In this document: positions 27,110-36,700 of the stretch, piece by piece
Layout of the letters: each line of letters opens with the position of its first letter
Position numbering within the stretch: position 1 is the first letter of the stretch
NCBI GenBank assembly: GCA_913056195.1
Contig: CAJXMF010000012.1
Span: 1-52,423 of the forward strand
Origin: an uncultured Methylococcaceae bacterium
GTDB lineage: Bacteria; Pseudomonadota; Gammaproteobacteria; Methylococcales; Methylomonadaceae
Length of the DNA stretch: 52,423 nt
Direction: 5' to 3'
The notes under the pieces: generated by a model
Seen by the model: the letters and a program-made list of their open reading frames with translations, nothing else
Told to the model about the DNA's origin: nothing
Database searches by the model: none
Made by a program: the position numbers and the translations under genes

Positions 27110-28816
27110 CAATAAAGCATTTAACTGGAATTTAAGTTTTTGTTTTACGGGAAGCCAGTCTTGTTGTAAGCGTTGGCTTAAAATCTTATCTAATTGATAA
27201 ATATCATCAAAAAAATAAATATCTGTGTCAATCACTTGGGCGGTATTGTAAAACAATAAAACCTGAAATCGCTGTTTTAAGCGTACTCGCCAGTTTTTCC
27301 GCTGCCGGAAAGCCTTATCGACCTCTGCGCTCTGCCAACTATTGGCATGCCCCAATATATAGTCAGCCAATTGTTCAGGTTTCTCGACTCTGATGCAGCC
27401 ATGACTCAAATCCCGGCGTGCTTTGTTGAATAATCTGTGCGCAGGCGTGTCATGCAAATAAACGGCATGGCTGTTGGGAAAAATAAATTTGATTCGCCCC
27501 AGTGCGTTAGAGGGTCCCGGCCGTTGCCGAATGTGAATCTTGCCATGGATCAGATCTGTTACAAAGCTCTCCGACATGGTAATAACCTGGGTATTGGTAT
27601 GGAAGTCAGACACCAGTTCCATATTGTGTGTATTCAAGTAATCCGGGTCATGTTCCAGCTTGGGCAAGATCTCTTTGACGGCGATACGGTTAGGAATATT
27701 CCAATAAGGCCCGAATTCAAGATATTGTAATCGCCCCATGAAAATGGGGGTCTGGTTTTCCTCGGCCATACCGACAATGATTTTCATATCCAAAATTGGG
27801 GGCTGGCTTAAGTTGCCTTGTTGAAATACCCACAAATGGTAAGCCGGAATATTGACCAGAATCAAAGGCATCTCAGCCTGCAACGGTGGTAGCCAACGCC
27901 AGCGTTCCAAGGCAAATTCGATTTGCCGCAGACGCTGTTCAGGCCTCACATTGAGTGCCGCCAGGGTTTTTTTACCGATGACGCCATCGGCTGCCAGGCC
28001 ATGTTGATGTTGAAAACGTTTAACCGCATCAATGACAGCACCGGAATAAACGCTATCAAGCGGCGTATCTATGGGTAAAAACCCTAGTTTTTGCAGCATT
28101 TGCTTTAGCGTTATGATGTGCGGGTCAGAGGTGTTTTCTTCTATGGTTTGAGAAAACAAAAGATAAGGGAACGTACTTTGAGTGAGTTTTCGATAGCGCG
28201 GGAGTTGTTTTTTGAGATCCTGATAGGGCTTGTATGCTGGTTCGGCCTGGGCAGGTAATTGCGCCACCTGATTTTTTGCGATGCCGGATAATAACAGCTT
28301 GACCAGCTTGTCTATTGACGGCTCTGGTTTGATGTCAAATTGTGCGCTTTGTGGCCGAATTCGGCCATAGCGTAAATCCGATAAATAATGCAGTTGGGCA
28401 ATACTTAAGGCTAGATCAAAACGGGCATAATTGCCCCAATCAGCTTGTTTGGTACAAAGCAGATCATGCCAGAGCCGTATCAATTGCAGAGCATTGTAAT
28501 CGTCTGCCCGAAGGCCGCTGTTTTCAGCCTGTTGCAAATTCTTAAGCGCATTAGCGACCTGTATCAGGGTCTGGTTATGGCCCAGCCAAACGAATGTGGT
28601 TGGCGATAAAAAATAAAGGTCTTCAATGGCGCGCCAGAAATGCTGTTCAGTGGACGATAAAGGGGGATTGAACTGCTGATAGGTCGCTAGTGTTTGACGT
28701 AGAGTTTGAGCTGCAGAAGCGTCCCTTGCATGCGCGACACAACTGACGCTCAATAGCACACAAAGTCCAATAAAACGGCGTGGCAATAATCCACAGGGTA
28801 AAGGTCGTATTGTCAT
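27035..28816 (-). CDS. ldtD: L,D-transpeptidase of the LdtD (YcbB) type
   Basis: Protein of 593 residues. It forms 3-3 cross-links in peptidoglycan in the periplasm. The signal sequence lies in the first 30 residues, a helical domain follows, then a peptidoglycan-binding domain (LKQMLQKLGFLPIDTP; GLAADGVIGKKTLAALN), and the YkuD catalytic domain with LSHGCIRVEKPEQ (Cys at about 474). The ATG at 28816 is chosen; the upstream in-frame codon at 28843 is TTG and lacks support. The C-terminal 25 codons are antisense to the end of mepK. Peptide tails in this region are probably unconserved. Confidence 0.93.
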   Translation of the reverse strand: MTIRPLPCGLLPRRFIGLCVLLSVSCVAHARDASAAQTLRQTLATYQQFNPPLSSTEQHFWRAIEDLYFLSPTTFVWLGHNQTLIQVANALKNLQQAENSGLRADDYNALQLIRLWHDLLCTKQADWGNYARFDLALSIAQLHYLSDLRYGRIRPQSAQFDIKPEPSIDKLVKLLLSGIAKNQVAQLPAQAEPAYKPYQDLKKQLPRYRKLTQSTFPYLLFSQTIEENTSDPHIITLKQMLQKLGFLPIDTPLDSVYSGAVIDAVKRFQHQHGLAADGVIGKKTLAALNVRPEQRLRQIEFALERWRWLPPLQAEMPLILVNIPAYHLWVFQQGNLSQPPILDMKIIVGMAEENQTPIFMGRLQYLEFGPYWNIPNRIAVKEILPKLEHDPDYLNTHNMELVSDFHTNTQVITMSESFVTDLIHGKIHIRQRPGPSNALGRIKFIFPNSHAVYLHDTPAHRLFNKARRDLSHGCIRVEKPEQLADYILGHANSWQSAEVDKAFRQRKNWRVRLKQRFQVLLFYNTAQVIDTDIYFFDDIYQLDKILSQRLQQDWLPVKQKLKFQLNALLSPGANLASIEMNKPGRIIADTATP

Positions 28817-29096
28817 GGCATTGACCTGAAAGTCTGAAAACAAGCATTTTGACGACAGACGCCAATCTTAACCCGGCTTTGCCAACAATAATGTAGGGTG
28901 TTATGTATTACGACAATGGTAAGGCTGGTTAAGGTGCTCTTAATAATAGCACGTCTGTAAATTTCACACTAAAATAGCTCACATGATGTGAGGAAAACAT
29001 GGTTCACAATGGCGGGCAGGCGAAAGTCCGCTTGCTGGGCGGTTACTCTTTCCGTATTGAATCAACAAAAGCCTTTTTGAATATCGATAACTGGAT

Positions 29097-29630
29097 TTAT
29101 TCCGCCTGTTCGATGAGCGTTCTGATTTCCTGGTATAGCAGGCGGGCAGACTTAGGTGGCTTGCCGGCTTGTGTTTCTTTTTGTGCGTTGCGTTGCAGTT
29201 GCCGAATACGCTGCCGGTTGGCCTGTGGGAATTGCGCCAGCAGACCGGTCAACGCATCCTGGCCATTTTCCGATAGCAGCTGGTCACGCCATTGTTCAGC
29301 CTGATGATGTTCGCGTACGGCATGAATGCTCTTGCTTTTGATACGGGCAATTTTTTCTGTAATAGGCTCAAGGTCAAGCGTTCTTAATTGGCCTGTCACA
29401 AATTTTAACAGTCGCTTTCTGGCCGTTTTAGGTGGCATCTTGCGCGCATCCAAAACCGAGGACTCAACCCTTTCAGGCAATTCCAGGCTTTTTATCTGAT
29501 TTTCCGTTAGCGCACAAATTTGCTCTGCCAACTCGGCAATACGCGCAATATCCCGTTTTATCGCCGTTTTATTCGGTCGGATGGCATATTCGACGGCTTC
29601 TTCGTCATCATCGTATAAATCGTCAATCAT
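29097..29630 (-). CDS. darP: Ribosome biogenesis factor DarP (YjgA, DUF615)
   Basis: Protein of 177 residues, highly charged and helical, of the YjgA/DUF615 family. It binds late 50S precursors and helps 23S rRNA mature. Family marks are the acidic N-terminus followed by RPNKTAIKRDIARIAELAEQ, LDARKMPPKTARKRLLKFV and the C-terminal FPQANRQRIRQLQRNAQKE. It is the last of a minus-strand run with the small membrane protein, SIMPL protein and glycosylase genes. The 280 bases between it and ldtD hold no recognised gene. Confidence 0.95.
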   Translation of the reverse strand: MIDDLYDDDEEAVEYAIRPNKTAIKRDIARIAELAEQICALTENQIKSLELPERVESSVLDARKMPPKTARKRLLKFVTGQLRTLDLEPITEKIARIKSKSIHAVREHHQAEQWRDQLLSENGQDALTGLLAQFPQANRQRIRQLQRNAQKETQAGKPPKSARLLYQEIRTLIEQAE

Positions 29631-29650
29631 GGTTTATATTATCCTTAATC

Positions 29651-29842
29651 CTAATTGGCTGCCATGTAGATTAAAAAAACAATAAACAGCGCAACGGCGG
29701 CCAGTGGAATTAAAAAACCCGGCCAGTCTTTTTCGGCCTGCTGGCTTTGTGCCATCGTTTGTTTAACTCCGGGCCACATCCAAAATACGATACCGATAGC
29801 CAGAATGCCGACGATGATATTTTCCCAGTTTGCTGATTCCAT
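29651..29842 (-). CDS. Small two-helix membrane protein
   Basis: Protein of 63 residues with two hydrophobic helices (about 9-24 and 42-61) joined by a hydrophilic QSQQAEKDWP linker, suggesting a hairpin in the cytoplasmic membrane. It is not a family I can name. It sits tightly between the SIMPL gene (5 bases) and darP (20 bases), all on the minus strand, which supports expression as part of that unit. Confidence 0.75.
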   Translation of the reverse strand: MESANWENIIVGILAIGIVFWMWPGVKQTMAQSQQAEKDWPGFLIPLAAVALFIVFLIYMAAN

Positions 29843-29847
29843 AGTGT

Positions 29848-30570
29848 TTAGTCTGAAAGATAATATTCAATGGTAGAAACGACCCGGATTTTTTTGATAT
29901 GCGGGTTATTTTGATCACGGGGGCTGATCGAAAAACGCCCCTGTGATGCGGTTTTTATTTTGCCTAGGCGACTGTTCGAGTCTTCCGCAAATTTTTGCGC
30001 CACTTCGCGGGCTTTAGTGGTGGCTTCTTCTATCATGGCTGGCTTGATCTGATTCAGGCGCGTGAAGAGATAGTTAACTTGGGATTGATAATCGCCGGCG
30101 GTAAAGGCAATGCCCTGTTTGCCTAACTCAGAGAGTTTATTCATCAGTGAGCGAACCTTTTTGACCTGTTTGGAATAAACTGTGACCGTTTGGGTTGCGC
30201 TATAGCGAAACTCGGCACGTTGCGGCCCATATTGATTGGCCAGTCTATCCACAATCATCGGCGGCGACAAGCTGATTTCTTCATCGGTTATGCCATTCAA
30301 TAGTAAAAAAGCCCGGATTTTAGCGTTGTTTTTCTCAATCGTGTCGTATAACCGCGTCAGCTTATTATCGGCGGCGACAAACTGAATGGGCCAAATGACA
30401 ATATCGGCCGGGAATTCGCGCTCTGATAGCCCTTTAACCCGGACGCTGCGTTCAAATGATTTGAAATCCAGTGTCGCCTGGCTTATGAAAAAACCCAGTG
30501 AGGCCAGGCCTAAAAAAATAAAGAAACCCAGAATGAAGGCCTGATTAGCCGGTGACTGTGATGGTTGCAT
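29848..30570 (-). CDS. SIMPL domain (DUF541) protein
   Basis: Protein of 240 residues with an N-terminal membrane segment (about 9-29) and a SIMPL/DUF541 domain at about 38-238. Recognisable parts are VRVKGLSEREFPADI, the TVTVYSKQVKKVR strand, and the C-terminal VVSTIEYYL. Related proteins are periplasmic (E. coli YggE), with roles suggested in oxidative stress; no enzyme activity is established. It starts 18 bases after the glycosylase gene. Confidence 0.88.
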   Translation of the reverse strand: MQPSQSPANQAFILGFFIFLGLASLGFFISQATLDFKSFERSVRVKGLSEREFPADIVIWPIQFVAADNKLTRLYDTIEKNNAKIRAFLLLNGITDEEISLSPPMIVDRLANQYGPQRAEFRYSATQTVTVYSKQVKKVRSLMNKLSELGKQGIAFTAGDYQSQVNYLFTRLNQIKPAMIEEATTKAREVAQKFAEDSNSRLGKIKTASQGRFSISPRDQNNPHIKKIRVVSTIEYYLSD

Positions 30571-30588
30571 GATGTATTCGAATTGCGA

Positions 30589-31125
30589 TCAAGCCATCAG
30601 CTTATCATATTTACCGGACGGCAAAAATTGCAAAATGGCACGCCACTGATTTAACTTGTCATTAAAGGATAAAGCGGCATGGGCCGGGCTGGTTGATGGC
30701 AGGCGTTGAAACGTTAGTTTTTGAAGGTCTGATGACAAATGCGGTAAAACACGTTTCTGAAACACCGATTCGGCTTTTTGACCATTAAAGAATACCGCCT
30801 GAATGTGGGGATGGTACTGAAAAAATTGATTAAAGTCATTTATTGCGACACTGTTCATGTCAATCGCGCTGTCGAGACTACCGGGCCGAATACAGCTTTG
30901 CAGCACATCCCACAGGGCGATGTGATGCCGTATCAAGGCCTGGGTTTTTTCGGCATAGCTCAGTTCAGGCGGCAGCTCGAGCAAGTTCAGCATGATCGGC
31001 CAAAAACTGTTGCGCGGGTGGGCATAATATTGTTGCCGTTCAAGTGACATGATACCGGGCATGGAGCCTAGAATCAGAATTTTAGCCTGTGGATCTGCAA
31101 TGTATGAAAAACTTTTGACGTTCAC
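30589..31125 (-). CDS. DNA-deoxyinosine (hypoxanthine) glycosylase, uracil-DNA glycosylase superfamily
   Basis: Protein of 178 residues of the hypoxanthine-DNA glycosylase group within the uracil-DNA glycosylase superfamily; it would remove deaminated adenine from DNA. The motif LILGSMPGIMSLERQQYYAH and then PRNSFWPI is diagnostic, and RLPSTSPAHA near residue 147 is the second motif. The start is a GTG (31125) without an obvious ribosome-binding site, chosen because it gives the family N-terminus. It is divergent from rdgC across 52 bases. Confidence 0.88.
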   Translation of the reverse strand: MNVKSFSYIADPQAKILILGSMPGIMSLERQQYYAHPRNSFWPIMLNLLELPPELSYAEKTQALIRHHIALWDVLQSCIRPGSLDSAIDMNSVAINDFNQFFQYHPHIQAVFFNGQKAESVFQKRVLPHLSSDLQKLTFQRLPSTSPAHAALSFNDKLNQWRAILQFLPSGKYDKLMA

Positions 31126-31177
31126 GGGATAAATTTTGCGATAATACGCGCCCTTTTAGTAGTCGTTGGAAATGATG

Positions 31178-32089
31178 ATGTGGTTTAAAAACCTGACAGT
31201 TTACCGTTTTACCGAACCTTTTACACGCACTGTAGATGACGTGGAGGAAAAACTGGCAGACAAGCGTTTTCATCCCTGCGGAAAGCAGGATATGAGCCGC
31301 TTTGGTTGGACCTCCCCCTTAGGCGGCATTGAGCAGCCATTGGTGCATGCAAGCAATGGATTCATGATGCTGTGCGCCAAAAAAGAAGAAAAAGTGATTC
31401 CGCCTGCGGTTATCAATGAGATGTTGCAGGAACGTGTGGCCGAGCTGGAAGAAAAAGAAGCACGGAAATTATCGGGCAAGGAAAAATCGCGCTTGAAGGA
31501 CGAGCTGATTTTTGAATTACTGCCCCGCGCCTTTGCGTTTTCACGAAAAATCCATGCGTACATCGACCCTAAAGGCGGTTGGGTCGTGGTGGATGCGGCA
31601 ACGCCGAAAAAGGCCGAGGATTTGCTCAGCTTATTGCGTCAATGTTTAGGGTCCTTGGCCGTAGTGCCACTGACAACGGCGGAAAAACCGGCCTTGATGA
31701 TGACCGATTGGTTGCTCAATCAAACCGAACCGAATGAGTGGGTGATCGAGGATGAGTGTGAGTTGCGTTCGCAATCGGATGAAGGCAGCATTATTCGGTG
31801 TAAACGACATGATTTACGCGCGCCGGAAATTCTCAATCATCTGCAAAATGACAAGCTGGTGATCAAGCTGGCTATGAGTTGGGCAGAACGACTCAGTTTT
31901 GTGCTGGATGAAAACCTGGCGGTAAAGCGTTTAAAATTCCTGGATTTAATTCAGGATCAGGTTGCCGATGTGGAAACCAACAGCGATGCCGAGCGCTTTG
32001 ATGCCGATTTTGCCATCATGTCGATGGAGTTATCGCATTTTTTACCGCGTCTGGTTGAGGAATTTGGTGGCATCAGTACCGCAGTCTAA
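31178..32089 (+). CDS. rdgC: Recombination-associated protein RdgC
   Basis: Protein of about 303 residues. RdgC forms a ring-shaped dimer on DNA and restrains RecA. The N-terminus MWFKNLTVYRFTEPF, the segment SRFGWTSPLG and ELLPRAFAFSRK are typical. Three consecutive ATGs (31172, 31175, 31178) are possible; 31178 is chosen because TTGGA lies 7 bases upstream and because the family starts MWFKN. The 3' end overlaps the DUF523 gene by 23 bases. Confidence 0.95.
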   Translation: MWFKNLTVYRFTEPFTRTVDDVEEKLADKRFHPCGKQDMSRFGWTSPLGGIEQPLVHASNGFMMLCAKKEEKVIPPAVINEMLQERVAELEEKEARKLSGKEKSRLKDELIFELLPRAFAFSRKIHAYIDPKGGWVVVDAATPKKAEDLLSLLRQCLGSLAVVPLTTAEKPALMMTDWLLNQTEPNEWVIEDECELRSQSDEGSIIRCKRHDLRAPEILNHLQNDKLVIKLAMSWAERLSFVLDENLAVKRLKFLDLIQDQVADVETNSDAERFDADFAIMSMELSHFLPRLVEEFGGISTAV

Positions 32090-32609
32090 GCCATATGTTG
32101 GCGTCAGTGCCTGTTTGCTCGGTGAGCGGGTTCGTTATGACGGTGACCATCAATATCAGGCGGATTTGATTGACGCGTTAAAACGCCATTTCCAACTGCA
32201 ATCATTTTGTCCGGAAATGGCGGCGGGAATGGGCGTTCCACGGCCCGCGATTCACTTGGTCGAACAGGCCGGAACGATTCGCTGTGTGCAAGTCGATCAG
32301 CCGGAGCAGGACATGACAGACTCCCTGCTGCACAGCTTTGAGCAGCGCTTTTCAATGTTTCAGGCTTTAGATGGCTTTGTATTGAAATCGCGTTCACCCA
32401 GCTGCGGGCTGGCGGCTACTAAATTGACCGGAAAACTGGGCCAGTATCGAAATGGTCGCGGTCTTTTTGCCGTATGGCTGCAAGCGCGTTTTCCGGCCCT
32501 GCCGCTCATTGATGAGAATGCCTTGCAGTCGCCCTTAAAGTTGGTCAATTTTATCCAGCGCGTTGAAACGTATGCTTTTGATTCGAAAGATAAAGAGTCG
32601 GCATGCTAG
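32067..32609 (+). CDS. DUF523 family protein
   Basis: Protein of 180 residues. The DUF523 signature opens it: KPYVGVSACLLGERVRYDG, then FCPEMAAGMGVPRP, and LKSRSPSCGL. The conserved cysteines suggest metal or thiol chemistry, but no function is established. No ATG fits; a GTG at 32067 with TGAGG 6 bases before it is the best start (TTG at 32064 is the alternative). Translation therefore begins inside the end of rdgC, suggesting coupling. Confidence 0.85.
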   Translation: MASVPQSKPYVGVSACLLGERVRYDGDHQYQADLIDALKRHFQLQSFCPEMAAGMGVPRPAIHLVEQAGTIRCVQVDQPEQDMTDSLLHSFEQRFSMFQALDGFVLKSRSPSCGLAATKLTGKLGQYRNGRGLFAVWLQARFPALPLIDENALQSPLKLVNFIQRVETYAFDSKDKESAC

Positions 32610-32642
32610 AATCACATTTTTAACCTGAGTTAAGAGCGCATA

Positions 32643-34088
32643 ATGAAAGCAGATATCGGATTGATTGGCCTGGCGGTCATGGGGCAGAACCTGGTCTTGA
32701 ATATGAATGATCATGGTTTCAAGGTAGCCGTCTTTAACCGAACAACGGCCAGGGTGGATGAATTTCTTGACGGGCCGGCTAAAAATACCCAGGTTATCGG
32801 CTGTCATTCGCTGCAACAATTGGTCGATAAGCTGGAGTCGCCTAAACGCATCATGTTAATGGTTAAAGCCGGCGAAGTCGTCGATATTTATATCGAAAAG
32901 TTGCTGCCTTTATTGTCAGAAGGCGACATTATCATTGATGGTGGCAATTCCTTGTTTACCGACACCAATCGACGCACCCAATATTTGCGCGAAAAAGGCA
33001 TTTTATTTATCGGCGCGGGTGTTTCTGGCGGCGAAGAAGGTGCGCGTCACGGGCCTTCGATCATGCCGGGAGGCAATAAAGATGCCTGGCCTGCGGTCAA
33101 ACCCATCTTTCAGGCGATTAGTGCCAAAGTGGACGGCGAACCCTGTTGTCACTGGGTCGGCGAAAATGGTGCAGGGCATTACGTCAAGATGGTGCATAAC
33201 GGTATTGAATATGGCGATATGCAATTGATTTCTGAAGCCTACCAGTTGATGCGCGAAGGCCTGGGGTTAAGCATCGATGATATTCAGAAAACGTTTGCCG
33301 AATGGAACAAGGGGGTGCTGGATTCATATTTGGTCGAAATTACGGCCAACATCCTGGCCTACAAGGATGAAAATGGGGCACCTCTGGTGGATAGTATTTT
33401 AGATACGGCCGGCCAAAAAGGTACGGGAAAATGGACCGCTATCAATGCTTTGGATTTAGGGATGCCGTTGACGCTGATTGCAGAGGCCGTTTTTGCGCGC
33501 TGTCTGTCTGCACAAAAAGATGAGCGCGTTCATGCCGCATCGGTATTGCCTAAGTCGCCTGCCGCCTTTACAGGGGATATTGAAACAGCCGTGGCGGCGA
33601 TTCACGATGCGCTGTATGCGTCTAAAATTATTTCCTACGCCCAAGGCTTTCAGATGATGCGGGAAGCGGCGAAAGAATATCAGTGGGCGCTAAATTATGG
33701 TGAGATTGCGCTGATGTGGCGTGGAGGCTGTATTATCCGCAGTCGCTTTTTAGGCGATATTAAAGCCGCCTATGATGCTGACCCTGAATTGAGCAATTTA
33801 CTGTTGGCTGATTTTTTTGCCGATGCCATGCGTGCTGCCGATGCCGGCTGGCGTAAAGCGGTCATTCTCGCGATTGAATTGAATGTGCCTACACCGACAT
33901 TTTCTTCTGCACTGGCTTATTTTGACGGTTATCGCAGTGAGCGTCTGCCGGCCAACCTGTTACAGGCGCAGCGGGATTATTTTGGTGCGCATTCTTATGA
34001 GCGGATTGATCGGCCACGAGGTGAATTCTTCCATACCGACTGGACTGGACATGGCGGCAAAACCGCATCGACCACGTATAGCGTTTAA
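32643..34088 (+). CDS. gnd: 6-phosphogluconate dehydrogenase (decarboxylating)
   Basis: Protein of 481 residues, the long NADP-type form. It oxidises 6-phosphogluconate to ribulose 5-phosphate, CO2 and NADPH. The N-terminal Rossmann fold has [17 protein letters not shown], the substrate-binding [19 protein letters not shown] follows, the catalytic region is [15 protein letters not shown], and the C-terminus ends with HTDWTGHGG. It is followed 10 bases later by zwf. In organisms with the ribulose monophosphate cycle these two enzymes also serve formaldehyde oxidation, but that use is inferred only. Confidence 0.97.
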   Translation: MKADIGLIGLAVMGQNLVLNMNDHGFKVAVFNRTTARVDEFLDGPAKNTQVIGCHSLQQLVDKLESPKRIMLMVKAGEVVDIYIEKLLPLLSEGDIIIDGGNSLFTDTNRRTQYLREKGILFIGAGVSGGEEGARHGPSIMPGGNKDAWPAVKPIFQAISAKVDGEPCCHWVGENGAGHYVKMVHNGIEYGDMQLISEAYQLMREGLGLSIDDIQKTFAEWNKGVLDSYLVEITANILAYKDENGAPLVDSILDTAGQKGTGKWTAINALDLGMPLTLIAEAVFARCLSAQKDERVHAASVLPKSPAAFTGDIETAVAAIHDALYASKIISYAQGFQMMREAAKEYQWALNYGEIALMWRGGCIIRSRFLGDIKAAYDADPELSNLLLADFFADAMRAADAGWRKAVILAIELNVPTPTFSSALAYFDGYRSERLPANLLQAQRDYFGAHSYERIDRPRGEFFHTDWTGHGGKTASTTYSV

Positions 34089-34098
34089 GGCAATGAAA

Positions 34099-35583
34099 AT
34101 GAAAGCTGAAGCGTGTACTTATGTGATTTTTGGTGCCACGGGCAACTTGTCTCAGATAAAACTGATGCCGGCGTTGTACCACCTGGATTGTGAAGCGTTA
34201 TTGCCTGAAGGGACGCGCATCGTGGCTGTCGGGCGGCGCGACTGGACACAGCAGCACTGGTGCGACGAAGTCCGCAAAATGCTGGAAGATAAAGTACGTC
34301 AAGGTTTGGACGAGGTGGTTTATCGTCGCTTTTGTGAGCGCATGGTATTTCATAAAGGCGATTTAAACCAGACCGAGTGCTATACGGGCTTAGCTGAATT
34401 ATTGAGCCAGCGTGATTTTCCCGTTAATCGGGCGTTTTATCTGGCCATCAGCCCCTCGGATTTTGGTGACGTTATTGAAAGCCTGAGTCAGGTCGGCTTG
34501 CTGGACGAAGACGGCAACTGGAGCCGTATTATTATCGAGAAACCTTTCGGCTATGATTTGTTAAGTTCGCAAGCCTTACAGCGGCGCATCAGTAAATTCT
34601 TGCGCGAAGAACAGATTTACCGGATTGACCATTATCTGGGAAAGGGCATGGTACAAAATCTGTTGGTGTTCCGCTTTGCCAATACCATGCTGGAACCGCT
34701 ATGGAATCGGCATTATATCGATCATATTCAAATCACTCATTCCGAAGAGCAGGGTATTGGCAGTCGCGCCCATTATTATGAAGGTGCGGGTGCCTTACGC
34801 GATATGTTGCAGAGTCATTTAATGCAGTTGTTGGCACTGGTGACGATGGAGCCGCCGGCATCGATGGAGGCCGAGGCTTTGCGCGATGAGAAAGTCAAAG
34901 TATTGAAGTCAATTCGGCCGATTAGCAAAGAAGCCGTGAATGCATGTGCCTTTCGGGCACAGTATGGGAGCGGCAATATTCATGGCGAACGGGTAAAAAG
35001 CTATCGGGAAGAGGTTAATGTCGCCGAAGACAGCGTCACCGAAACCTATGCGGCGTTGAAGCTTTATGTGGATAACTGGCGCTGGAAAGATGTGCCGATT
35101 TATATGCGTACCGGAAAGCGCATGGCTAAAGCTCAGTCGGTGATTTCGATTTGTTTTCGCCAGCCTCCGCTACAGTTTTTTCGTGACACTCAGGTGCGCT
35201 GCCCCAATCCGAACTGGCTGTTACTGGGGATTCAGCCTGAAGAATGCATCCGTATGGAAATTGTGGTGAAAGAGCCGGGGCTGGAAATGAGTACACGGGT
35301 CACCAGTCTGGATGCCGGTTATCGGGATGATGATGAACACCATACCGACGCTTATGAAGATTTGTTATTGGATGTTATTCAAGGCGACCGTTCCCTGTTT
35401 TTACGCTGGGATGAAGTCGAGTGGTCCTGGCGTATCGTCGATCCGGTTCTGCAAAAATGGTCGGAAGAGCGGGATTATATTGCAAGCTATCCTGCCGGAA
35501 GCTGGGGGCCGATTGAAAGTCGCCGTATCTTTGATAAAGAATCACATTACTGGCGTCATTCATTAGCGCCAAAATGCGATTAA
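34099..35583 (+). CDS. zwf: Glucose-6-phosphate 1-dehydrogenase
   Basis: Protein of 494 residues, family length. It makes 6-phosphogluconolactone and NADPH, upstream of Gnd in the pathway. EKPFGYDLLSS and the active-site RIDHYLGKGMVQN are clear. Two details differ from common forms: the nucleotide-binding stretch reads GATGNLSQIKLMPALY rather than GA-GDLA-RK, and the usual Glu after DHYLGK is Gly. No lactonase gene (pgl) lies nearby. The start at 34099 is preferred over the ATG at 34093 because AAGG is 8 bases before it. Confidence 0.96.
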   Translation: MKAEACTYVIFGATGNLSQIKLMPALYHLDCEALLPEGTRIVAVGRRDWTQQHWCDEVRKMLEDKVRQGLDEVVYRRFCERMVFHKGDLNQTECYTGLAELLSQRDFPVNRAFYLAISPSDFGDVIESLSQVGLLDEDGNWSRIIIEKPFGYDLLSSQALQRRISKFLREEQIYRIDHYLGKGMVQNLLVFRFANTMLEPLWNRHYIDHIQITHSEEQGIGSRAHYYEGAGALRDMLQSHLMQLLALVTMEPPASMEAEALRDEKVKVLKSIRPISKEAVNACAFRAQYGSGNIHGERVKSYREEVNVAEDSVTETYAALKLYVDNWRWKDVPIYMRTGKRMAKAQSVISICFRQPPLQFFRDTQVRCPNPNWLLLGIQPEECIRMEIVVKEPGLEMSTRVTSLDAGYRDDDEHHTDAYEDLLLDVIQGDRSLFLRWDEVEWSWRIVDPVLQKWSEERDYIASYPAGSWGPIESRRIFDKESHYWRHSLAPKCD

Positions 35584-35621
35584 ACCTTTGTGACTATCAG
35601 TAAGTAGAGCTGACTGACATG

Positions 35622-35647
35622 CATTCCCAGGCAGGCGCTTGGGAATG
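35622..35647. repeat. REP-like hairpin between convergent zwf and gpsA
   Basis: CATTCCCAGGC and GCTTGGGAATG pair over 11 positions (one G-T) around a 4-base loop AGGC. It has the same core as the hairpin at 7049 (TTCCCA-GC / GCTTGGGAA) and also lies between convergent genes. It may act as a terminator or transcript stabiliser. Confidence 0.65.
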
Positions 35648-35694
35648 AGAGAAAATTCCAGGTGCGGAGGGTTATAAGTCTGAGGTAAAGCGAA

Positions 35695-36699
35695 TCAGCC
35701 CGCTACTTCGGCTTTTTGTTCCCGTGTCAGCAGGTTGTGTACCGCCTGTTCAGGGTTTAGGTTTTCATATAGAACGCGGTAGGTTTGTTCTGTAATCGGC
35801 ATGTCAACACTTAGTTTTTGTGCAAGATGCCAGGTTTCCTGTGCTGCAGAAACACCTTCAACGTGCTGTTGAATCTGCTTGAGCGCATCTTGACGGCTTA
35901 TCCCTTTTCCTAATGCCAGCCCCAGGCGACGATTGCGGGATTGATCATCCGTACAGGTTAAAACCAGATCGCCAAGGCCTGCCAGACCCATAAAAGTGTC
36001 GGGTTGCCCGTTTAGCTTCAGGCCTAAACGAATCATTTCATTCAAGCCGCGTGTAATGAGCGCCGAACGGGTGTTCGCACCAAAGCCCAGACCATCGGCG
36101 ATACCTGCCGCAATCGCTAAAACATTTTTGACGGCTCCGCCGATTTCAACGCCAATAATGTCGGTGCTGGTATAGATGCGGAAACTGGGGTTATGCAAAA
36201 GATGGGATAAATGATCGGAAAACTCGGCCGAATCTGCTGCAACCGTGACGGCCGTGGGCAGACCCAGCGCCACTTCGCGCGCAAAGGTCGGCCCGGATAA
36301 AACGGCTTTTGCCAGCGTTGGGCTTAAAACCTGCTCAACGACTTGGTGTAACAGGCAGCCATCTTTTGGGTTAAAGCCTTTTGTCGCCCAGGCAATTTGG
36401 CTGTCTGGGCTTAAAAAGGGTTTGATGTGTTCCAGTGTGGTTTTAAATGCATGACTGGGGACGACGATCAACAGGGTTTGGCTGAAATGGGTCGCCTGCT
36501 CCAGGCTGGCGGTAAGTTGCAGGTTTTTTGGAAACGGAACATCCGGCAGATAACGTAAATTGGCACGATCTGCAGCAAGTTTTTGGATATGCGCCGGATT
36601 ATGTCCCCAGAGTAAGGTATCGCAACCATTTTTTGCGGCCTGCAGAGCCAGTGCCGTTCCCCATGAGCCGGCACCTAGAACGGTAAGGCGTTTGCCCAT
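35695..36699 (-). CDS. gpsA: Glycerol-3-phosphate dehydrogenase [NAD(P)+]
   Basis: Protein of 334 residues. It reduces dihydroxyacetone phosphate to glycerol 3-phosphate for phospholipid synthesis. The N-terminal dinucleotide fold has LTVLGAGSWGTALALQ, and AVLSGPTFAREVALGLPTA, VKNVLAIAAGIADGLGFG and NTRSALITRG are family motifs (the Lys in GGAVKNV is catalytic). It begins one base after secB on the minus strand, as in the E. coli order yibN-grxC-secB-gpsA. Confidence 0.97.
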   Translation of the reverse strand: MGKRLTVLGAGSWGTALALQAAKNGCDTLLWGHNPAHIQKLAADRANLRYLPDVPFPKNLQLTASLEQATHFSQTLLIVVPSHAFKTTLEHIKPFLSPDSQIAWATKGFNPKDGCLLHQVVEQVLSPTLAKAVLSGPTFAREVALGLPTAVTVAADSAEFSDHLSHLLHNPSFRIYTSTDIIGVEIGGAVKNVLAIAAGIADGLGFGANTRSALITRGLNEMIRLGLKLNGQPDTFMGLAGLGDLVLTCTDDQSRNRRLGLALGKGISRQDALKQIQQHVEGVSAAQETWHLAQKLSVDMPITEQTYRVLYENLNPEQAVHNLLTREQKAEVAG

Positions 36700-36700
36700 A

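Noticed and set aside
28999-29304. A 101-codon frame with AGGA before its ATG, upstream of ldtD
   Set aside because: Two thirds of it are antisense to darP and the unique part matches no family; I see no support beyond an open frame.
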